Shown: positions 5,429 to 5,710 of the stretch, piece by piece
How the letters are laid out: each line of letters starts with the position of its first letter
How positions within the stretch are numbered: position 1 is the first letter of the stretch
NCBI GenBank assembly: GCA_003233615.1
Contig: QIMB01000317.1
Span: forward strand, 1 to 5,710
DNA: 5,710 nucleotides
DNA from: Nitrospirota bacterium
GTDB lineage: Bacteria; Nitrospirota; Nitrospiria; Nitrospirales; UBA8639
Reading direction: 5' to 3'
Notes under the pieces: model-generated
What the model was told of the DNA's origin: nothing
Databases searched by the model: none
Seen by the model: only the letters and a program-made list of their open reading frames with translations
Translations under genes and position numbers: made by a program

Positions 5429-5568
5429 GAAGTTAGAAGTGAAAAGGGAGAAGCAGGAAGAAGAGGGAAATTAGAAGGGAGATGTGAGAAATACCGAACA
5501 AGAAGGGGAAATATCCTAATTCTTTTCTTCTCTCCTGCTTCTCACTTCTACCTTCCCACTTTTTACTT
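5425..5568. repeat. Heptamer-built inverted repeat element 3, between flgF and flgG
   Basis: The left arm begins inside the flgF stop codon (GTGAGAAGTTAGAAGTG) and steps by seven: AGTTAGA, AGTGAAA, AGGGAGA, AGCAGGA. GAGAAGCAGGA (5448-5458) pairs exactly with 5533-5543. The right arm is pyrimidine-rich and ends near 5568. The centre has GGAAATATCC (5507-5516), then TCTTTTCTTCTCTC (5521-5534), both shared with element 2 in the opposite orientation. It separates two genes that normally form one transcript and ends 10 bases before the flgG ribosome binding site. Confidence 0.85.
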
Positions 5569-5592
5569 GATGATAAACAGAGAGGACTATTT

Positions 5593-5710
5593 ATGATTCG
5601 AGCGATGCACACGGCGTCGACAGGTATGTTTGCTCAACAACTCAATATCGACACGATTGCCAATAACCTGGCCAATGTGAATACCACAGGATTTAAGCGT
5701 AGCCGTGCGG
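5593..5710 (+). CDS. flgG: Flagellar distal rod protein FlgG, 3' partial
   Basis: The first 39 codons of the distal rod protein, which extends the rod through the outer membrane. The N-terminus is typical: MIRAMHTASTGMFAQQLNID, then the rod/hook signature ANNLANVNTTGFKR at 23-36. This region forms the N-terminal helix that packs with the C-terminal helix in axial flagellar proteins. AGAGAGG (5579-5585) lies seven bases before the ATG. The flgF-flgG order is the common one, and the two genes are presumably transcribed from the sigma-54 promoter upstream of flgF, although the large heptamer hairpin lies between them. The MIRAMHTASTGM start fits FlgG better than FlgF or FlgE. The rest of the gene lies outside the window. 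Confidence 0.93.
   Translation, partial: MIRAMHTASTGMFAQQLNIDTIANNLANVNTTGFKRSRA

Overview
The window is a motility and chemotaxis locus of a flagellated Gram-negative bacterium. In order it carries the 3' part of a chemoreceptor gene, a small unrecognised gene on the opposite strand, cheW, motA and motB (of the MotC/MotD subfamily), a flgF reading frame broken by a frameshift, and the first 39 codons of flgG. GC content looks moderate by eye. The flagellar rod genes, a sigma-54 type promoter, a c-heme chemoreceptor and degenerate heptamer-built intergenic repeats would suit Nitrospirota or a delta-/gamma-proteobacterium-like lineage. I lean towards Nitrospirota, but this is an impression and not proof.

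Layout. Positions 1-1548 (+): methyl-accepting chemotaxis protein with a periplasmic Tll0287-like (DUF3365) domain containing a CxxCH heme c motif, then a membrane helix, HAMP and signalling domain; its N-terminus lies upstream of the window. 1551-1677: purine-rich heptamer inverted repeat. 1682-1942 (-): 86-residue helical protein with a proline-rich tail, convergent with the receptor gene. 1943-2285: intergenic, with a second heptamer element next to the cheW ribosome binding site. 2286-4337 (+): cheW, motA, motB, closely spaced and probably one transcript. 4338-4718: intergenic, with a diverged heptamer element, hairpins, three CATTTG hexamers and a strong sigma-54 (-24/-12) promoter match. 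4719-5428 (+): flgF in two frames. 5425-5568: another heptamer element that includes the flgF stop codon. 5593-5710 (+): start of flgG.

How the genes work together. The receptor senses a redox or ligand signal outside the cytoplasm, and CheW couples receptors to the CheA kinase. MotA and MotB form the stator that drives the motor. FlgF and FlgG build the proximal and distal parts of the flagellar rod. The broken flgF, if real, would be expected to impair rod assembly.

The most unusual signal is the family of intergenic elements built from a degenerate 7-bp unit (AGTGAGA-like) arranged as purine-rich and pyrimidine-rich arms. Four occur in 5.7 kb. Two of them share an almost identical core in opposite orientation, and the arms of one differ by exactly one 7-bp unit.
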